A stretch of 64,000 bases of DNA from Utricularia gibba (taxonomy: Eukaryota > Streptophyta > Magnoliopsida > Lamiales > Lentibulariaceae), in assembly GCA_002189035.1 (NCBI GenBank), contig NEEC01000024.1:496001-560000 (forward strand), read 5' to 3'. Both the position numbers and the translations under genes were made by a program. The notes below the pieces were generated by a model. That model had not been told where the DNA came from and did no database searches. It worked only from the letters and a program-made list of their open reading frames with translations. Below, one piece after another: positions 44,527 to 56,303 of the stretch; position 1 is the stretch's first letter, and each line of letters opens with the position of its first letter.

Positions 44527-45219
44527 AGAGTAGTGTTGAGAGTCACCCAGATTTAATGTACTTTTATTTTATATACTTTATAATATTTTTCTATTTGTCT
44601 TTGTGATATTGCGCATAATTTTTGTCAAACTATGTTGCATGATGATTCCATATCAAATGGGTGTAAATTTGCAAGTGGGCTTACGTGTCACAAAAGAGAA
44701 GTTCCCGCCCACTATGCTAAGAGAGGAAGTTGAACTAACAAAAACCCTTAAGTAGTATAATGGGAATATTAGAGAAGTGCACCCACTATCTTTTTCTCAC
44801 TACGAACTGACCTTCAAAGAAAGAACCTATGGAAGAAGAAGATGGTGAAAATAAAGCAGAAAAGAGCAAAGTCTACCGCGAAGAGCAAACCATCCACGAC
44901 TAGAATATCATTGAGAGTGTCATAGGTAGTCTGGAAGTAGATTCATTAAAATTTCAGAATTCTTATTTTGATTTTCCTTCTGAAAGAAGGAATGGTGAGA
45001 CTAGAGAAGCAGATTGCTCATTTAGCTCAAGAGTGACCTAAAGAGGTAATCAAATCCAACCCCTGAATTTATTCAACTAGTCAATTTTTTTGGACACTTC
45101 ATTTTTATTTGCTCTACTTACTATGAACTTTATAAGATATTTCCTAAGAGTTAATTTGTCATGGGTTTGGCTGAACTCTTAGAAGCACTCAAGTGTCTAG
45201 TAAAACCAGGAGCACATGC
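44527..45219 (+). other. Gypsy 3' non-coding region
   Basis: Downstream of the integrase tail. It contains CCTGAATTTATTCAACTAGT, shared with 5441-5530. No gene. It ends where a Cop LTR begins at 45220. Confidence 0.55.
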
Positions 45220-46842
45220 TGTTGGGTTTCTCGTAGACATCGTATGTCTCATAAGCAGCGGAATTTTAAAAATTTTGAGAAACCCCCAACGCAAATCTTG
45301 GAATACGGTATACATCAGACATACGGATGTTCAAAGTATCTTTCAGATGACTCCGTTGTTCACCAACCGCCAATAGCAGACGACCTCTATGGTATCCACA
45401 CGTGGAGCACTCCGTCGATAACCTTCTCAAGGCTCTTGAATGCTGGTCGAATTCCTCAGGTGCTTGTAGAGAAAAACGCCTCCTTGTGGACTAGTCTCTG
45501 AGAGCACGAAGACCCTTAGAGCAGATCTGAAGATCTAAATCTTCTTCGATAGATATATGGTAACATATCAAATCATATCTCCGTAAAGATCTTATCTTGT
45601 GGAGATATGTATATGTTCCAAATCTTATCTATATATGATCTTTTATTTTGAATTTAATCAATATTAATCTCAAAATAACTCTCAATTTAATTTATCCACT
45701 GTACCAATTACATCTCATGTAATTGTGTTATTCTATTTTATATCGATGAGTGGCTCCACTATTGTGTGTGACCCTATAGGCTTCTTCAATCAAGGCCGTA
45801 ATAATGGATTTATTAATTAACTCTTAATTAATAAAATCCATCATTATCGATCATGAGTGATGTCTAGCAACATATCATGATCCCCAAGATGTAAGAATAA
45901 TCAGGTGAACTGATTGAGCCTTTCCATGACCAGCCACCATGCAATGAACAGCCTTCATCATACTTATATCTCATTCGGTACCAGAACATGGGTGTGTGTC
46001 TTTCTGATTTATCGAAATTATAATTGCATTCAAGCACTAACACTCAATGACCTACTCAAACAATTCGAGTGTCATTATCCTGGGCCTAGGACTTACTGTT
46101 AGGCTTTGATGCAATTACTTGAGATATGATCTCATCACTAACATGAGTGATGAATCTTTTATTGATCAATCAACTATCTCCAACCTTAAGAAGTCACATC
46201 CCTACTCATCCATACTAGGCAAGCCATGGTTAGGCTCCCATTAGTAATGAGCGAAAATGTGAGCTTAAGATTAAGATAACTTTGTTGACCTCAAGTCTAA
46301 GCTTAATTGCACGGCTGTCATATTCGAGATCTTGCTACTGACACTTGGTTAGCTTCCCATAGTAGCATCTCGAAGATGAGTCATCCGGTGAATCGATTCT
46401 CTAATCGACACCCACACATAGGTTCTAGTAATCTCATTACATCAATTGTGAGAACCATTACCTAAACATTTTAGGGAACTCAATGTATGCCAACTTATCC
46501 GTATTTGTGATATCCTCATTTCACAAATAGTCTAGCTAGGGAGTTTTTTAACTTGATCATGAGTGCTTGAAGAATCTCACATTATGATCTCATCATATTT
46601 TGTATAGCACATAGATCAAGTAGAGGATTTTATCAATGATATAAATTTGATCACAATTCAAAGTAAATATCAAAAGATAAGATTTGCCAATGAGTTTATT
46701 GTCTCTAGAACACATATACTAACAATCTCCCACTTGTACTAGAGCCAATCAAACATGTATCTTATACCAATGGACTCTATGTACTCCATGGACGTCCTAG
46801 TTCCATTGTGAATGAGCAGTCTTGCTTAGAACTTTTCTAAGT
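45220..46842 (-). repeat. Cop LTR (copy g, 45220-46724) plus 118 bp of internal sequence
   Basis: In window orientation it starts TGTTGGGTTTCTCG and ends ACTAACA at 46724, then the polypurine tract and 3' untranslated region to TTTCTAAGTGA (46842). It shares substitutions with the plus-strand copy at 25491-26994 (for example the LTR-internal ORF ending GPRTYC with LLKQFECH) and differs from copies a and c. The element is truncated by joining a GyB LTR. Confidence 0.92.
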
Positions 46843-46843
46843 G

Positions 46844-46922
46844 ATATGGATTGGGACTTACAAATTTATTTGATATGAAATTCTATTTTTATTGAAACGA
46901 TAATAGGAATTTCCGTTTATCA
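46844..46922 (+). repeat. GyB LTR, last ~80 bp
   Basis: Starts at GGATTGGGACTTACAAATTT and ends TTTCCGTTTATCA, followed by a mutated primer site and gag. This is the 5' LTR end of the plus-strand GyB copy. Confidence 0.85.
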
Positions 46923-46925
46923 AAT

Positions 46926-46943
46926 TGGCAACGTTGCTGAGGA
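46926..46943 (+). promoter_or_regulatory. Mutated GyB primer-binding site
   Basis: Reads TGGCAACGTTGCTGAGGA against the intact TGGCGCCGTTGCCGGGGA seen on the minus strand at 32966-32983. Four mismatches, three of them G-to-A or C-to-T. Confidence 0.85.
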
Positions 46944-47112
46944 GCAATGTTTAATTTTTTTGTGTTTTTAGTTGATGCATTCACGTTCTTTTGGTGCAGG
47001 TAATCTTGCTTTCTTCCAAGAAATTGAGAGAGCTATCAGTAAGAACAGGGTAAAAGCGAGGGAGGCAAGCAAATCAAAGCTTCTCCCACTCGAGACCAAC
47101 AACAAATTCAGA

Positions 47113-47905
47113 ATGGTTGAACTTAAAATGACCTTGAATGAATTAGATGCTATTGATCACACTTACAAGGGTCTATGCACTAGAATTCTAGAGGATGGAG
47201 CAAATGAACTGAAACCGGCGATGATCAATTTTTTGCCCAAGTTCTATGGGAAAATTGGAGAAAACCCCCTATGAGCATGTAGATAATGTGACACCAATGT
47301 GTACATCATTCAAGGGAGCTGGAAGGATTGAAGATTCAATTTTTTTGAGAGCCTTCCAATTTACTTTGGAAGGAGGAGCTAAAACGTAGTTCAACTCACT
47401 AAGGCCTGGAAGCATCACCGATTGGGCTGGAATGAAGAAGGTGTTTTTGAGCAAATATTTTCCAACTTCCAAAGCTGAAGGGATAAGAAAAGAGATTAGT
47501 GATGTTGAACAAATGAGTAGAGAATCATTGCACGAATATTGGGAAAGATTCAATCATCTTTTGGGTTCCTACCCACACCGTGGTTTTCAGACCAATGCTT
47601 TGGTCAAATATTTCTATGATGGATTGTTGTGCACCAATAGAGCCATGGTAGATTAGAGGGTGTGAGAAAGAAGGAAGAATATCTCAGCTTGGAGATATTT
47701 TTTGACGAGGTTTCAAGAGCATTTTTTTTGTTTTATTTTTATTGAAGAAAACGAAGGAAGAGAAGTTCCAACATGACACTAGAACTAATCTTCAGTGTTC
47801 AGAACTGCAATTGAGACCCAAACCAACATCAAGGAAGATTAAGAGACAGCAGCTTGAGAAGAAGACCCATGAGAGAGTGCCGAATGGAAGCACTATGCAA
47901 AACTT
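47113..47905 (+). pseudogene. GyB gag, degraded
   Basis: Homologous to the gag at 31848-32798: MVELKMTLNELDAIDHTYKG, then AMINFLPKFYGKIGENP and a frameshift at about 47272, then MKKVFLSKYFPTSKAEGIRK, LHEYWERFNHLLGSYPHRGF and LVKYFYDGLLCTNRAMVD with a stop. The zinc-knuckle part is not found; after 47660 there is only faint similarity. Upstream (46944-47112) is the leader, including TTGATGCATTCACGTTCTTT, shared with 58750. Confidence 0.88.
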
Positions 47906-47980
47906 TCTTTTATTTTCCAAAAACTTAGTTTCTGCTCTTTTGTTTCATGACTTGTGTAGTACTATCAATTTCTATACTTA

Positions 47981-48568
47981 GGGCTCATTTGGTAGAAGGA
48001 GTTAGATGGTGTTGTGTTAAATAACACATCATAATCATTAGTTGGGTGCATAGTATTATATAACACTATGTATTACATATCCTAAAAAATTTCTTATTTA
48101 ACATGCTATCTATAGTGAAACACAAACCCATCTACCACATGGGTTTATCAATCCCATGATAATAAAAGACAATAGTACCCTTTTATTTTACAAAAAAGTT
48201 TTTACTCTAATAATTATATTTGTTTCTTTTTTGTCAATAAATTAGGATTAGTTATTTTATTGGCCTCATACTTTTTTATGTGTAGCAAAGTAGTTCGAAA
48301 ATCTGATGGCATGGAATGAAGTCAACAAAAGGAAAGAAAACATCAAGATCATCAACGTACAACAACGTTCATAGTCTTATGGGCATTTTAGTAAAATCAT
48401 ATATAAATCAAATTATAAAACTTCTAACCAAACACATGTTAAATAATCCTATGTTATTTAAAACTTTCTACCAAACAAGGTCGATGTTTTTCAATCACTT
48501 ATTCTAGTATAAAATAAGCCTATTATATTTAAAACCATGTAAACTAAAACATACTACCAAACGAGCCC
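47981..48568. mobile_element. Tourist-type MITE (non-autonomous PIF/Harbinger), 588 bp
   Basis: Terminal repeats GGGCTCATTTGGTA (left) and TACCAAACGAGCCC (right) are flanked by TTA at 47978-47980 and 48569-48571. It is AT-rich and non-coding. The terminal repeat resembles that of Harb-B (GGGGCTCGTTTGGTT), so an element of that superfamily could have moved it. Confidence 0.88.
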
Positions 48569-48571
48569 TTA

Positions 48572-49002
48572 ATGTTTAACTTATTCCAATGCCTTTGTCA
48601 TCTGAATGTGTTAACCAAATCATTTTCATTACTGTTTTTGCATGCATACATAGAACCCAAAAACATGAAGATAAATTATACTATGTTCATGCTTAGTTTA
48701 ATCTCGAATTAAGTAATATTACACTATTTGTTGGTTGAAATGCCAAACTACATACTCTATTTTCTTCTTCCCACTTTCGGAATGAAGTAGAAGAATTTCA
48801 CACCGTAGTTCAACTAGAAACCCCCTTCCAGAAAAACCTCCCTATTTAATAAAACTTACACGTACGACCAACAACTAAAAACTATTTGATTTCTATGGAT
48901 CAGCCTGTGCTTACTCTTTGCTACATTAATTCTTGAACTCTTTGACTCTCGTTGGTTTTAGTTTCGACTTAGAGACAAATCTTGTGTCATTGAAGCATAA
49001 TT
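48572..49002 (+). other. GyB 3' internal region with polypurine tract
   Basis: AT-rich and without a gene until the block CGACTTAGAGACAAATCTTG, TGTCATTGAAGCATAAT (48965-49001), the diverged GyB polypurine region, right before a GyB LTR start at 49003. Confidence 0.65.
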
Positions 49003-49950
49003 TGATAACACATAGTTTTAATAGCTTTCAATGAGTAAAAAGTCGTGTAATCTCATAAAGTTAAGAGATTATTCAGTATTTTGGCATTTTTGAAAACAGC
49101 AGCATGGTTTTAATGTTTTATTTCAGATTGGAAGTAAATCATGGATTTAGCCCCAATTTTAATTTAATCTTCTTCCTTGAATAATGCAGTAAGTCAAATG
49201 CCATGGAGTCAAAGGTGTATAAACAAGAGCAAAAAGAGGGAGACAAAAGGAGGGATAAAAACTCCAAGAAGGAGGAAAAAGGATTTTTTTGGAAGAAAAG
49301 ATTGGGAGAGAGAAAAAATATCAGGGAAAGAGCTTTGCAGAATAGCAAGAAGAAAGGATCTGAAGAAAAATTACAAAAGAACAAGAGGAAGAAGGAGAGG
49401 AAGTTAGGGAACTCAGATGGGTTGAAGACATTTTATCAAGAACATTACTCCTAAGGTGCATTTGGTTGCTGGGTTTGGCCTAAACCCATGTTTAGTTTAT
49501 TTGGGATTAGACAACCTGGTTTAATGGGTTTAAAAGGTGTAATTCGTGTTTGGTTGATTGGTTTAGATTATTTGGGTTTAAAATGAATACACGTTTGGTA
49601 CGTGGGTATAAAATTGGGTTTGTGAATAACAAAGTATGAATTTACAAATATAGCCTTCACCAACAATAACTACTCCTCTTTATTACCATTTTTTTCCCCT
49701 TCGTCCACCGACTTTCACACCCGGTTGTCGCGGTGCTGCCGCCGAAGAGATCTCTACCGATTTCACAAGTAATTGAGAGTGAAGAGCCATGGGTTAAGTC
49801 CAGATTATATACTCCCTTAGTTGCGCAGAGTTTCTCATTTGAAATCCATTGAATTTTGAGTCAATTTTACGGTTTACTTGTTGTAAATGCTCGGTGTAGG
49901 TGCTTTGATCTTGCTGTTTTCCTTCCTCCAGAATAGATTGCAGGTATGCA

Positions 49951-51000
49951 CAACCCAATCATGGTTGAAGACTCTCACAAAAAAACAAAACGCGCTTAGA
50001 AGCCAGATGAGGAGAAAGACTTGTTCCACGCTTTGAAGCAGATAGTGAAAGAAGGCTGGAAAATTGAGAATGGTTTTAGGGGTGGGTATCACCGAGCGTT
50101 GGAGACCGAGTTCTTGAAACTCCGCCCTAGAACCGACATCCACGCACACTCGCATATATCTAGCAAGTTGCATACCTGGAAAAAAGACTACTACCTCCTT
50201 GTAGATTTATTATCAAGGTCGGGCACCGATTTCAGTGAGCTGACCTACACCATAGATGCAGGCGAGGAGGTTTGGAAGGAGATTGATCAGGTACGTATGC
50301 CCTGTTCTTGCGGTGTTATATCTGGTGCTTACCGTGTTATTATGTCAACATGCACCCAGGCTGCATGTCCTAAGACACAAAGCGTGGCCGTATTACATGG
50401 AGTGGCAGGAAATCTTTGGAAAGAATCGGGCTACAGGAGATAATACGATGAGCAATGTAGCCGCAACCAGGAAGAGGAAATTAATGGAAGATGTTGGGCA
50501 GAATCTGGAAGCATCTTTAAAATGCCCTCTAGACCCGGATAGCACTGGACAAGATATGAACTTCTCGTATGCTGACACACCTTACAACCCATTTTGTTGT
50601 GTTGTGGAGGGTGTGAATGTCACGCCTAGTAGGGACTCCGAGTCACACAACAGCACATACTCGTCGCGGCGGACTGGACGAAGCGGGGGGGGGGGGGACC
50701 GAGGGAAATCGATGATGATGTGCAGTTCCTCAAAGAAATAAAGGAGCTGAATGTGTGCACATGCAAAAAGCTACGTCACTTGGGATTAACAGTGATGCAG
50801 CAAGCATGGGAGTTGGTGGACAATCAGCGTCAGGCAGGGGAGTTCATTAGAGGTATGCCGTTGCAATTAACTGCCATCCAACGTTTTACCGTAGCAGAGA
50901 CAATTAGTTCCAATCCTACGGTTCATTGCTTGCGCGAGCTGAGTAATCTGGCCTTGTATACTCGTGATTTGGCCCTTCATGTCCTTCTACGCAACATGCA
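49951..51000 (+). pseudogene. Harb-B Myb/SANT-like accessory protein
   Basis: Exon 1 starts MHNPIMVEDSHKK; a TAG lies in KRA*KPDEEK near 49997, then HALKQIVKEGWKIENGFRGG, YHRALETEFLKLRPRTD, SSKLHTWKKDYYLLVDLLSR and SGTDFSELTYTIDAGEEVWK, ending EIDQ at about 50290 before GTACGT. After the intron: WPYYMEWQEIFGKNRATGDN, MSNVAATRKRKLMEDVGQNL and EGVNVTPSRDSESHNSTYSS. A run of 13 G at 50685-50697 shifts the frame relative to Harb-A (SGWGPRGIDDD); the original frame resumes as MQFLKEIKELNVCTCKKL. Homology to Harb-A ends near 50925 at the retrotransposon joint. The early stop and shift make it a likely pseudogene. Confidence 0.83.
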
Positions 51001-52453
51001 TCTTGGAGGTGCTTTCAGCAAGAGATTTGACCATGGCCTCTAAACTGCGATTCGGTTGGTACGGAACCAAGTGTTGTTCTGGAGGTCCGGTTATCTGCAA
51101 TGGCTGAGGTGGTCCCGTGATAGTCTTATGAGGAATACCAGGCGTGTTCCCTAATGATGGTGCTTGACCAGGGGGTGCTATCTGTCTCCAGCGAAAACCG
51201 GGATGGTCTCTTCAAGGCATCTGACAATTTCCATAGTTGTACGTCCCTCGTTGGTTCTGATAAAAGGCATTGACTTCTTCCACCGGCATTTCAGGAACTC
51301 TCGATCCATAGTCAAAGTGAGAGGGCATAGAACTTGAGGTTCCTTGATATCCTTCCCTTTGTTGAAGCAAGGCTTGAAGACCAAACTTCAATGTGTCGCT
51401 CATTGCTGCAAGTTGAGCCAATACTTCTGAGTTGTCAGCTCCATAGACCGCTTTCGCTGTTCCAATGTTTCCACTAGGTGGTCTATAGGAGTTGTCATAA
51501 CGATTGGCTGTAGAATAGGAATTAGCAGCCATTTGTTCAATGAGTCTCCGGGCATCAGCACTGTGACAGTTCGCTAATAATGATCCATTACAAGCGGCAT
51601 CCATCTGTCCTCGGATCATCGGAGTCAATCCTTCATAGAAGTGCTGCAAGATCTGGCCTTCAGTAAGTCCATGCTGAGGGTAGGAGTTGCAGATTCGGTT
51701 GAAACGATCATAATACTCCTGCAAGTTTTCTCCTTCACTCTGCATCATGGTTGTCAAGGCTCTCCTTCCGGCTGAAGCTCTTCCTAATGGTGCATAGCGA
51801 TCCAACAAATTTTGAACCATCTGCTCCCATGTGGCGATAGATGAAGGTGGAAGTCCATAGAGCCACTCCAAAGCTCGTTCGGTAAGACTGAAGGGAAATA
51901 CTCTAAGTTTGACTTGATTCTCCGTGGCTCCCTTGGGGCATATGGATGCACAAGCCGTGTGCAACTCACATAGATGACAGTTAGGGTCGTCATTCTCCCT
52001 TCCAGAAAACATTGGAAGTGTCTGGAATAAGTAAGGACGTAGCTCATAGTCTTCTTCTCCATCAAAGATGATGCATAAGGGACGGTTTGAGTGATTTACA
52101 GTGATTTCCTCCTTGATGGTTCGTAATGCTGGTCCACGGTTAGCGGGAAGTAATACTGGAAAGTTTCCATGAGGTTGTTCTCCCTGGGTCTTAGGCACTA
52201 CTGGTACTCCAAAGGGTACATGTGCTGCCACGATGTCTCTAGTGATTGAACAAGACGTCTGCTCTCTCTTTTTGTCAAGAAAGTTTCGTCCACCTCTTGG
52301 TCCAAAGGATATAGAACTTCTCGCTAAGATCTCAGGCTTGGACGAGCCCTTGGTGGACCTGGCTGCATAAAAAGAGAAAAATAGAGCAGAAACGGAAACA
52401 GGGAAAAGAAACAACAAGGAAAAGGAAGAAAAAGAAAAACGAAACTCACACAC
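50930..52453 (-). pseudogene. GyA gag, best copy (413-codon open frame plus tail)
   Basis: On the minus strand an open frame 52453-51212 covers the gag core: DYELRPYLFQTLPMFSGREN, CELHTACASICPKGATENQV, KLRVFPFSLTERALEWLYGL, PPSSIATWEQMVQNLLDRYA, GENLQEYYDRFNRICNSYPQ and ILQHFYEGLTPMIRGQMDAA. After a shift the frame continues as PFEETIPVFAGDR then PPQPLQITGPPEQHLVPYQP and LEAMVKSLAESTSKMHVA to about 50930. No zinc knuckle is visible. The N-terminal hydrophobic Phe/Leu/Ser stretch is probably leader. The protein forms the particle shell in this superfamily. Pol is absent: the element is cut at the Harb-B joint. Confidence 0.88.
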
Positions 52454-52481
52454 ACAACATCAAACGCAAAAAAAATTCAAC

Positions 52482-52499
52482 TCCCCGGCAACGGCGCCA
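52482..52499 (-). promoter_or_regulatory. GyA primer-binding site (tRNA-Asp type), exact
   Basis: The plus strand reads TCCCCGGCAACGGCGCCA, the same 18 nt tRNA-Asp 3' end as at 32966-32983. It is followed by 13 bp before the LTR (52513). Confidence 0.93.
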
Positions 52500-52512
52500 A
52501 AAATTTGATGCG

Positions 52513-53844
52513 TGTCGTTTCCAGAACAAATTTTAATATTTTTGAAACACGTAAAACACAAAAGCATAGTACGAGTGTCAAACACACGGAGTTGTTTTTA
52601 AGTGAAAGGTGAGGTACCCGAATACAACTATCACGATTTGTAAATGGTTTTGAAAGTAAAAGGTGCAAGAAACATTGATGATGAAGCTTGAGTAAAGGAA
52701 TAAGGGGGGTTTTGAATAGACAATTGAAATAAACGTAAGCGATGAACCTTAAATAAAGTAAATGTTCCTGGGATTGGAATCTTGTCCAGCTATGTTCGTT
52801 GCGTCTTCACTCTTCTTTGGTCTTCTCGAGTACTCGGTTATAGGAGTAAGGAATTGCCTACCCTCCCTTACACTTTCTTGCAAGAAGGCACAGGAATAGC
52901 CCGATGTTGCTCCTCCTTGGACGAACGTGAGAATAAGAGGCCCTACCAGCGTACCCTCACGGCTGAATTGCGCGAGTGTGCCCGAGTGTTGCCAATGACC
53001 CAATGAGTCCAGATACGAGGTCACTACCTGTCCATTGATCCTGAGGTACGGCCACAGACAAAACGCAGTCTTCCTCCTGCCAAAGGGGCGTGAGTTGATG
53101 CTTTCCACCTTGCTCGTCTCCAAAACTCGCGGGAAGTGATCAGCTAACCATGAATCTTGAATAAGGGGACTGTTACAGAAAGACTGCAACTTAGTCACGC
53201 GAAGACATACGAAACCCGTTCGGATTCAAGGAAAATGTGAAGATAAGCTAACGAAACATTGATCTGGGCATGTTCCAACCCAGAAACAGAAGTTTCTAGC
53301 CGCGAACAGCCATACAAACTAAAGGAAATGAAAATAAAGTTCTAGAGAGAAGCTAGAGGAAAATTCCTCTAGAGAGAGAAACAAAAGAGAAAACTAAACT
53401 AACTAACTTACGTCTGAACAGAATGGAACTTCAATGAGAGTCTGAGATTTCGTGTTCTTGTGATTCTGCTGAACTTAGGATGACTTGCAAGCAACGTCTG
53501 ACACTGATACGCTAATGATGTCGCCTGTCAGAGACTCCCGTGTTCCGCACGTCAAGGCTCATGATTAGGCGTCTGCAGTCTTCCGAAAATCAAGGGAATA
53601 TCAGCTCGAGAAGATCCAATTTGTCGCCATCTGATACTCTTTCTCTCACTTCCTGCCACGTGTGCGCCTCTAAAAAATCTCAATTAAAACTAGTCAAATT
53701 AATAGATAAAATACAAGATTTAGGATAATTACCCTAAACTAGATAAAAACCTAAATCTCATATTATGGACTCCTAATTAGACACTTCTAATCACATTTAG
53801 ATATAAAACCAACCTAAGAAATAGTAAGAAAATGACACTTAATA
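52513..53844 (-). repeat. GyA LTR, ~1332 bp, 5' LTR of the Harb-B-resident element
   Basis: Starts TGTCGTTTCCAGAAC and ends GAAAATGACACTTAATA. The matching ends at other copies are TGTTA or TATTA, so the terminal TG may be mutated here. It borders FCP1-like coding sequence on the right. Short ORFs such as 52749-53198 are LTR sequence. Confidence 0.85.
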
Positions 53845-53845
53845 G

Positions 53846-54840
53846 TGGGTGCATCCATTATGTCAATGAGCGCTTCTAGGAACGACCTAATATCCCCCTT
53901 CAAACCAAGGAACAATCGTTGACCGCGGTGTACTTGAAGGTGGTTGGGAATATGGCATTTTCGAGCTATCCAATGAAAGTAAGCAATCATCGAGTGCAAG
54001 ATGGTGGAGAATGAGGGCGATCAAAAACTCACCGGGTTGTGTAGTCATTTGTACGACGCATCATCAATGAGTAGCGTATTAAGATGATGATATTTGCCCT
54101 TGAACTCTATGTTGGTGCCCCATACATGAGTCAAAAGCTTAAGCTTAACCGTGTTGTTCCTATTGTCGTGCACCGGATAACCTATGTCCACCGTCCTGGA
54201 TCCATCTCATTGGAAGATGAGCTTGTTGGCGGCTGCAGGCCCTAGTAACCACTAGACCACATCATGCAATTGTTCACTGAAACATGTTGTCAAAAAAAAG
54301 AAAGGTCAACATCGTGCAGATCCCATTGATTGCTAACTGGTCAATCTTACCATCCTTTGGAAGATCAGATGGCAACGTCAAAGTGTTCCATGTAAAACTA
54401 TATCAACTCACGTGCACCTGGTCGAAGATACACTACAACCACAACAAATAGTACAGACACATGCACCAAATATTAAATGCATGTCAAATACACCGCATTA
54501 CCATTTCGCCCGTAGATGACGGCATCCGGCTTTGGCGCCCCCACCTGACATCGCCAGGATACACAATGTTCGCAAGTACGTCATTCACGTCAAATATTAA
54601 CAACTTTCGTGGTGGGGCTGCGTTATCACTCGACAGTCCACCATATGGCCACCTTTGTTCATACCATGCAAGCCGACCACAGAGTTCAAGATTCTCTGCA
54701 TACAGTCTCTCCACTTCGGTGTACTTTGCAATGGTAGCACTGCACCCATCGTCATGTGTCGAGATCGGTGTTGGCCCATCACTGTTTCCCCCGCCTTCTA
54801 GCTGCACATCTTCATCCTCTTCATGGGTCACCTCCTCAAG
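53846..54840 (-). pseudogene. FCP1/NLI-interacting-factor-like phosphatase gene fragment inside Harb-B
   Basis: On the minus strand the start is EEVTHEEDEDVQLEGGGNSD. The HAD phosphatase motif follows, LLIFDVNDVLANIVYPGDV, then a frameshift to APKPDAVIYGRNGNAVYLTC. Further on come KLIFQ.DGSRTVDIGYPVHD, KLLTHVWGTNIEFKGKYHHL, NTLLIDDASYK, NAIFPTTFKYTAVNDCSL and GDIRSFLEALIDIMDAP. This is the order of plant FCP1-homology proteins: the DLNG-type motif I (here DVND), WD.S.C.., NTLLIDD, then GDLR.FLE.L. Plant relatives act as nuclear or cytosolic protein phosphatases or scaffolds. Frameshifts and stops show it is not functional. A GyA LTR cuts it at 53844. It may be a captured host gene. Confidence 0.78.
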
Positions 54841-55736
54841 ATCTTCATTGTACTCTTACGTTGTCTACGGTGTCGAGGGGTTCCACACCACAGATGTTGT
54901 GTCCTAGGGGCATTGACAAAGGGGGGCAAGACGTCCTCTAGTGACTTTGTTCTGCAAGAGAACAAATTCACAAACCTCCTTGCTGCACGTTTTGGCAATA
55001 CCTCGATGCCAACAACGACAACAAAAAGCATGAGTACTATCGCAGACGAAGTTAGAATATTCGAAGTAATTGTTTGTGATTACCTGATGGGTGTCCAACA
55101 TTCTCTAACACTGTCAACGGGCACATAGTTTCTCACATGTCAACATCTACGAAAAACAACAGACATCTTACGCAACGACCGCAATGAAGAATTTGAACCA
55201 CTGAAGGCAAAGGTTCCTACCGTCGTAATGCTGTTATGATGAGGTTGTCAAGGATTCTGTTTTCGCGGTGCTGCTGTGAGTTTGCCGAAAGGATGGAGGT
55301 GTAAGGGTAGAATTAATGAAGTTGTTTCTGAAAGTGTTCAATGTCAGGCACCTTTATTGTGTGCAGGGGGGTATTAATATTAATTTGTTTTTGAAACTCA
55401 GAGCACCGGATTCGGCAGCACGCGGTGCTGCGGTGTGTGTAACGTAGCCCACGCATTTAGAAGCACCGCATATTGTGGATCGTGGTGTTTGGTCAAATGA
55501 AGTATTATTGTACTACCAATCACCCTCCCAAATATGCACCAGCTTCACACTCATCTACTTCTAAAATTTTGACAGCACCAGATATGATGAAACACGCGGT
55601 GCAGCGGTGTGCATAGCGTAGCCCAGGCATTTAGAAGCATCGGATATTGGTTTACTACCAAATACTTTTTCTATTATGCAAGAACTTCACACTCATATAC
55701 TTCTAAAATACTTCTATCATGAAACACGCGGTGCTG
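54841..55736. other. Harb-B internal non-coding region
   Basis: 54841-55330 may hold upstream exon or promoter sequence of the FCP1-like fragment; ORFs there have no domain. 55380-55736 is Harbinger sequence with short direct repeats (CACGCGGTGC.GCGGTGTG, CACACTCAT.TACTTCTAAAAT) and matches 31640-31760 in Harb-A. No independent gene is supported. Confidence 0.5.
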
Positions 55737-56303
55737 CTAGCAACTTTGGTCTCGTATATTCTTAAAAAGAAGCACGGAAGATGTGTCAACCTGGAAGTGT
55801 TTAAACTTTCCTTCGGATGCACATTCTCCAGCAGCTACTGGGGTCTCTAAGAGCACCTCATGAAGGCAAAGCACCGCATGCAACACCTTTTGGAAGCAAC
55901 GAGACACAGTCTCGGTGCTCCTCCCGTAGACATGCTTCTGCACTCGCATTTTTTTATGGTAACCTAATATTCCTAAAAATATGCAAACCATCTCCAGAAC
56001 CGTAACATATTTTCCAGCCTTTAAACTGGAACGATTTTCTAATAGGCTACATAAAATACCCAAAGCATCTCGGCTAATTCTCAAGTTCTCAATGGATGCA
56101 CTGTTCACATCACTCACCAACCTACTAATATACTCAACTTGTCTAGGAATCTTGTGTGTAAGTGAATACCTGCGTCTCACCCTATATCCCCTACAATATT
56201 TTTTCCAATGTAAGTATACTAACACATTCATCTGTACCAAGTATTCGATTAATATTGTCGCGACCGCACTCAAGATGACATGACCCTCCATGAAAAAATC
56301 CAT
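55737..56303 (-). pseudogene. Harb-B transposase lacking the DDE nuclease domain
   Basis: A single open frame of 188 codons reads MDFFMEGHVILSAVATILIE, YSLTHKIPRQVEYISRLVSD, NSASIENLRISRDALGILCS, LGILGYHKKMRVQKHVYGRS and TETVSRCFQKVLHAVLCLHE, then VLLETPVAAGECASEGKFKH. This is the N-terminal DNA-binding half of plant HARBI1-like transposases. In full proteins the next residues begin the DDE domain (..WK.F..C.GA.DGTHI). Here it ends within ~20 residues, so the catalytic domain was deleted. It might still bind terminal repeats. The frame is intact, unlike Harb-A, where it breaks after HHKK. Confidence 0.85.

Noticed and set aside
49177-49454. Lysine/arginine-rich ORFs that look like a basic protein
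   Set aside because: Purine-rich GyB LTR sequence interrupted by Harb-B; no domain and no conservation in other copies.
54484-54831. Seemingly intact 115-codon minus ORF as a separate gene
   Set aside because: It is the first recognisable piece of the FCP1-like pseudogene. The family alignment shifts frame after GDV, so the ORF end is out of frame.
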